Positions 5,529-5,704 of a stretch of 5,704 bases of DNA are shown here, one piece after another (within the stretch, counting starts at the first letter, position 1; every line of letters begins with the position of its first letter). A program made the position numbers and the translations under genes. The notes under the pieces are model-generated. The model did not search any database. It was not told the DNA's origin and saw nothing but the letters and a program-made list of their open reading frames with translations. The DNA lies in contig CALMWO010000082.1 of assembly GCA_937873805.1 (NCBI GenBank), positions 1-5,704 on the forward strand, in the 5' to 3' direction. This stretch comes from an uncultured Hyphomonadaceae bacterium. GTDB taxonomy: Bacteria; Pseudomonadota; Alphaproteobacteria; Caulobacterales; Hyphomonadaceae.

Positions 5529-5622
5529 GTCATCCTCGGGCTTGACCCGAGGATCCTTCTTTCATTCAGGCGGGGTCGCTTTGGCGGGGAAGAAAGATCC
5601 TCGGGTCAAGCCCGAGGATGAC
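5529..5622. repeat. Pair of REP-like palindromic units in inverted orientation
   Basis: Bases 5529-5555 and 5596-5622 are perfect reverse complements (27 bp). The match continues inward for about 8 more positions with two imperfections, leaving a central loop of about 24 bases. Each arm is itself a palindrome: ATCCTCGGG-CTTGA-CCCGAGGAT (5532-5554) and ATCCTCGGG-TCAAG-CCCGAGGAT (5597-5619), with 9-bp stems and 5-base loops. I recall similar CCTCGGG/CCCGAGG units as dispersed repeats in many alphaproteobacterial genomes. It lies between two minus-strand genes, starting 36 bases past the stop of the right-hand one, so it could end or protect that transcript. No T-run follows and no flanking target duplication is seen. 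Confidence 0.9.
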
Positions 5623-5658
5623 TTCCGATGCGGCTGGCGTCTGCGAGTAAGCGGTGCG

Positions 5659-5704
5659 CTATTTGCACTCGGGGTTGATGCCCTGGACGTAGTTCTTGAT
5701 CACG
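5659..5704 (-). CDS. C-terminal end of an unidentified protein, start outside window
   Basis: The minus strand is open from the right edge to TAG at 5659-5661, giving the tail V-I-K-N-Y-V-Q-G-I-N-P-E-C-K. Fourteen residues are too few for a family call. The reading is supported by gene orientation, by codon choice rich in C/G at third positions (10 of the 14 sense codons), and by the palindromic repeat that follows, a common place for such elements. It could be a chance open stretch. Confidence 0.45.
   Translation of the reverse strand, partial: VIKNYVQGINPECK

Noticed and set aside
5432..5533. Longer start for the secreted protein at 5533
   Set aside because: It adds 34 residues ahead of a complete signal peptide, and the first codons come from the palindromic repeat arm.
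5529..5622. Palindrome pair as a CRISPR array or insertion sequence
   Set aside because: There are only two units, in inverted orientation, with no spacer series, no transposase ORF and no visible target-site duplication.

Overview
The window looks like a GC-rich alphaproteobacterial chromosome. Pointers are Tat-exported MsrP, an exported Fe/Mn superoxide dismutase (SOD) of an alphaproteobacterial type, and a palindromic repeat pair with a CCTCGGG/CCCGAGG core that I remember from many alphaproteobacterial genomes. A Hyphomonadaceae/Caulobacterales-like host is my best guess, from protein style only. I see no tRNA, rRNA, CRISPR array, transposase or phage gene.

Layout: (1) bases 1-717, minus strand: most of msrP, the molybdenum catalytic subunit of the periplasmic methionine-sulfoxide reductase, cut by the left edge. 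(2) About 904-1329, plus strand: a small putative lipoprotein of unknown function. It converges, 15 bases apart, on (3) 1345-2037, minus strand: an exported Fe/Mn-type SOD with a Tat-like signal and a possible lipid-anchor Cys. (4) 2198-3037, plus strand: a TIGR00282/YmdB-type metallophosphoesterase, divergent from the SOD across a 160-base region rich in inverted repeats, some of which could hide its ribosome binding site. (5) 3133-3906, plus strand: an exported methyltransferase-fold lipoprotein, followed by a clear intrinsic terminator. (6) 3971-4420, minus strand: a DUF488 protein. (7) 4484-5431, minus strand: a secreted protein of a large uncharacterised family. (8) 5529-5622: two palindromic units in inverted orientation with 27-bp perfect arms. 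(9) 5659-5704, minus strand: the last 14 codons of a further gene.

The theme is the cell envelope. Five of the six full-length or near-full-length proteins other than the phosphodiesterase (all but DUF488) carry export signals, and four have a Cys placed like a lipoprotein anchor. MsrP repairs oxidised methionine in the periplasm and the SOD removes superoxide, so the left half reads as an envelope oxidative-defence neighbourhood. The genes lie mostly in separate transcription units, so this is a neighbourhood and not a proven operon. I do not see a clearly new multi-gene system. The most unusual items are the lipoprotein-like MsrP, the altered SOD active site, the alternative hairpins ahead of the phosphodiesterase, and the large inverted repeat.
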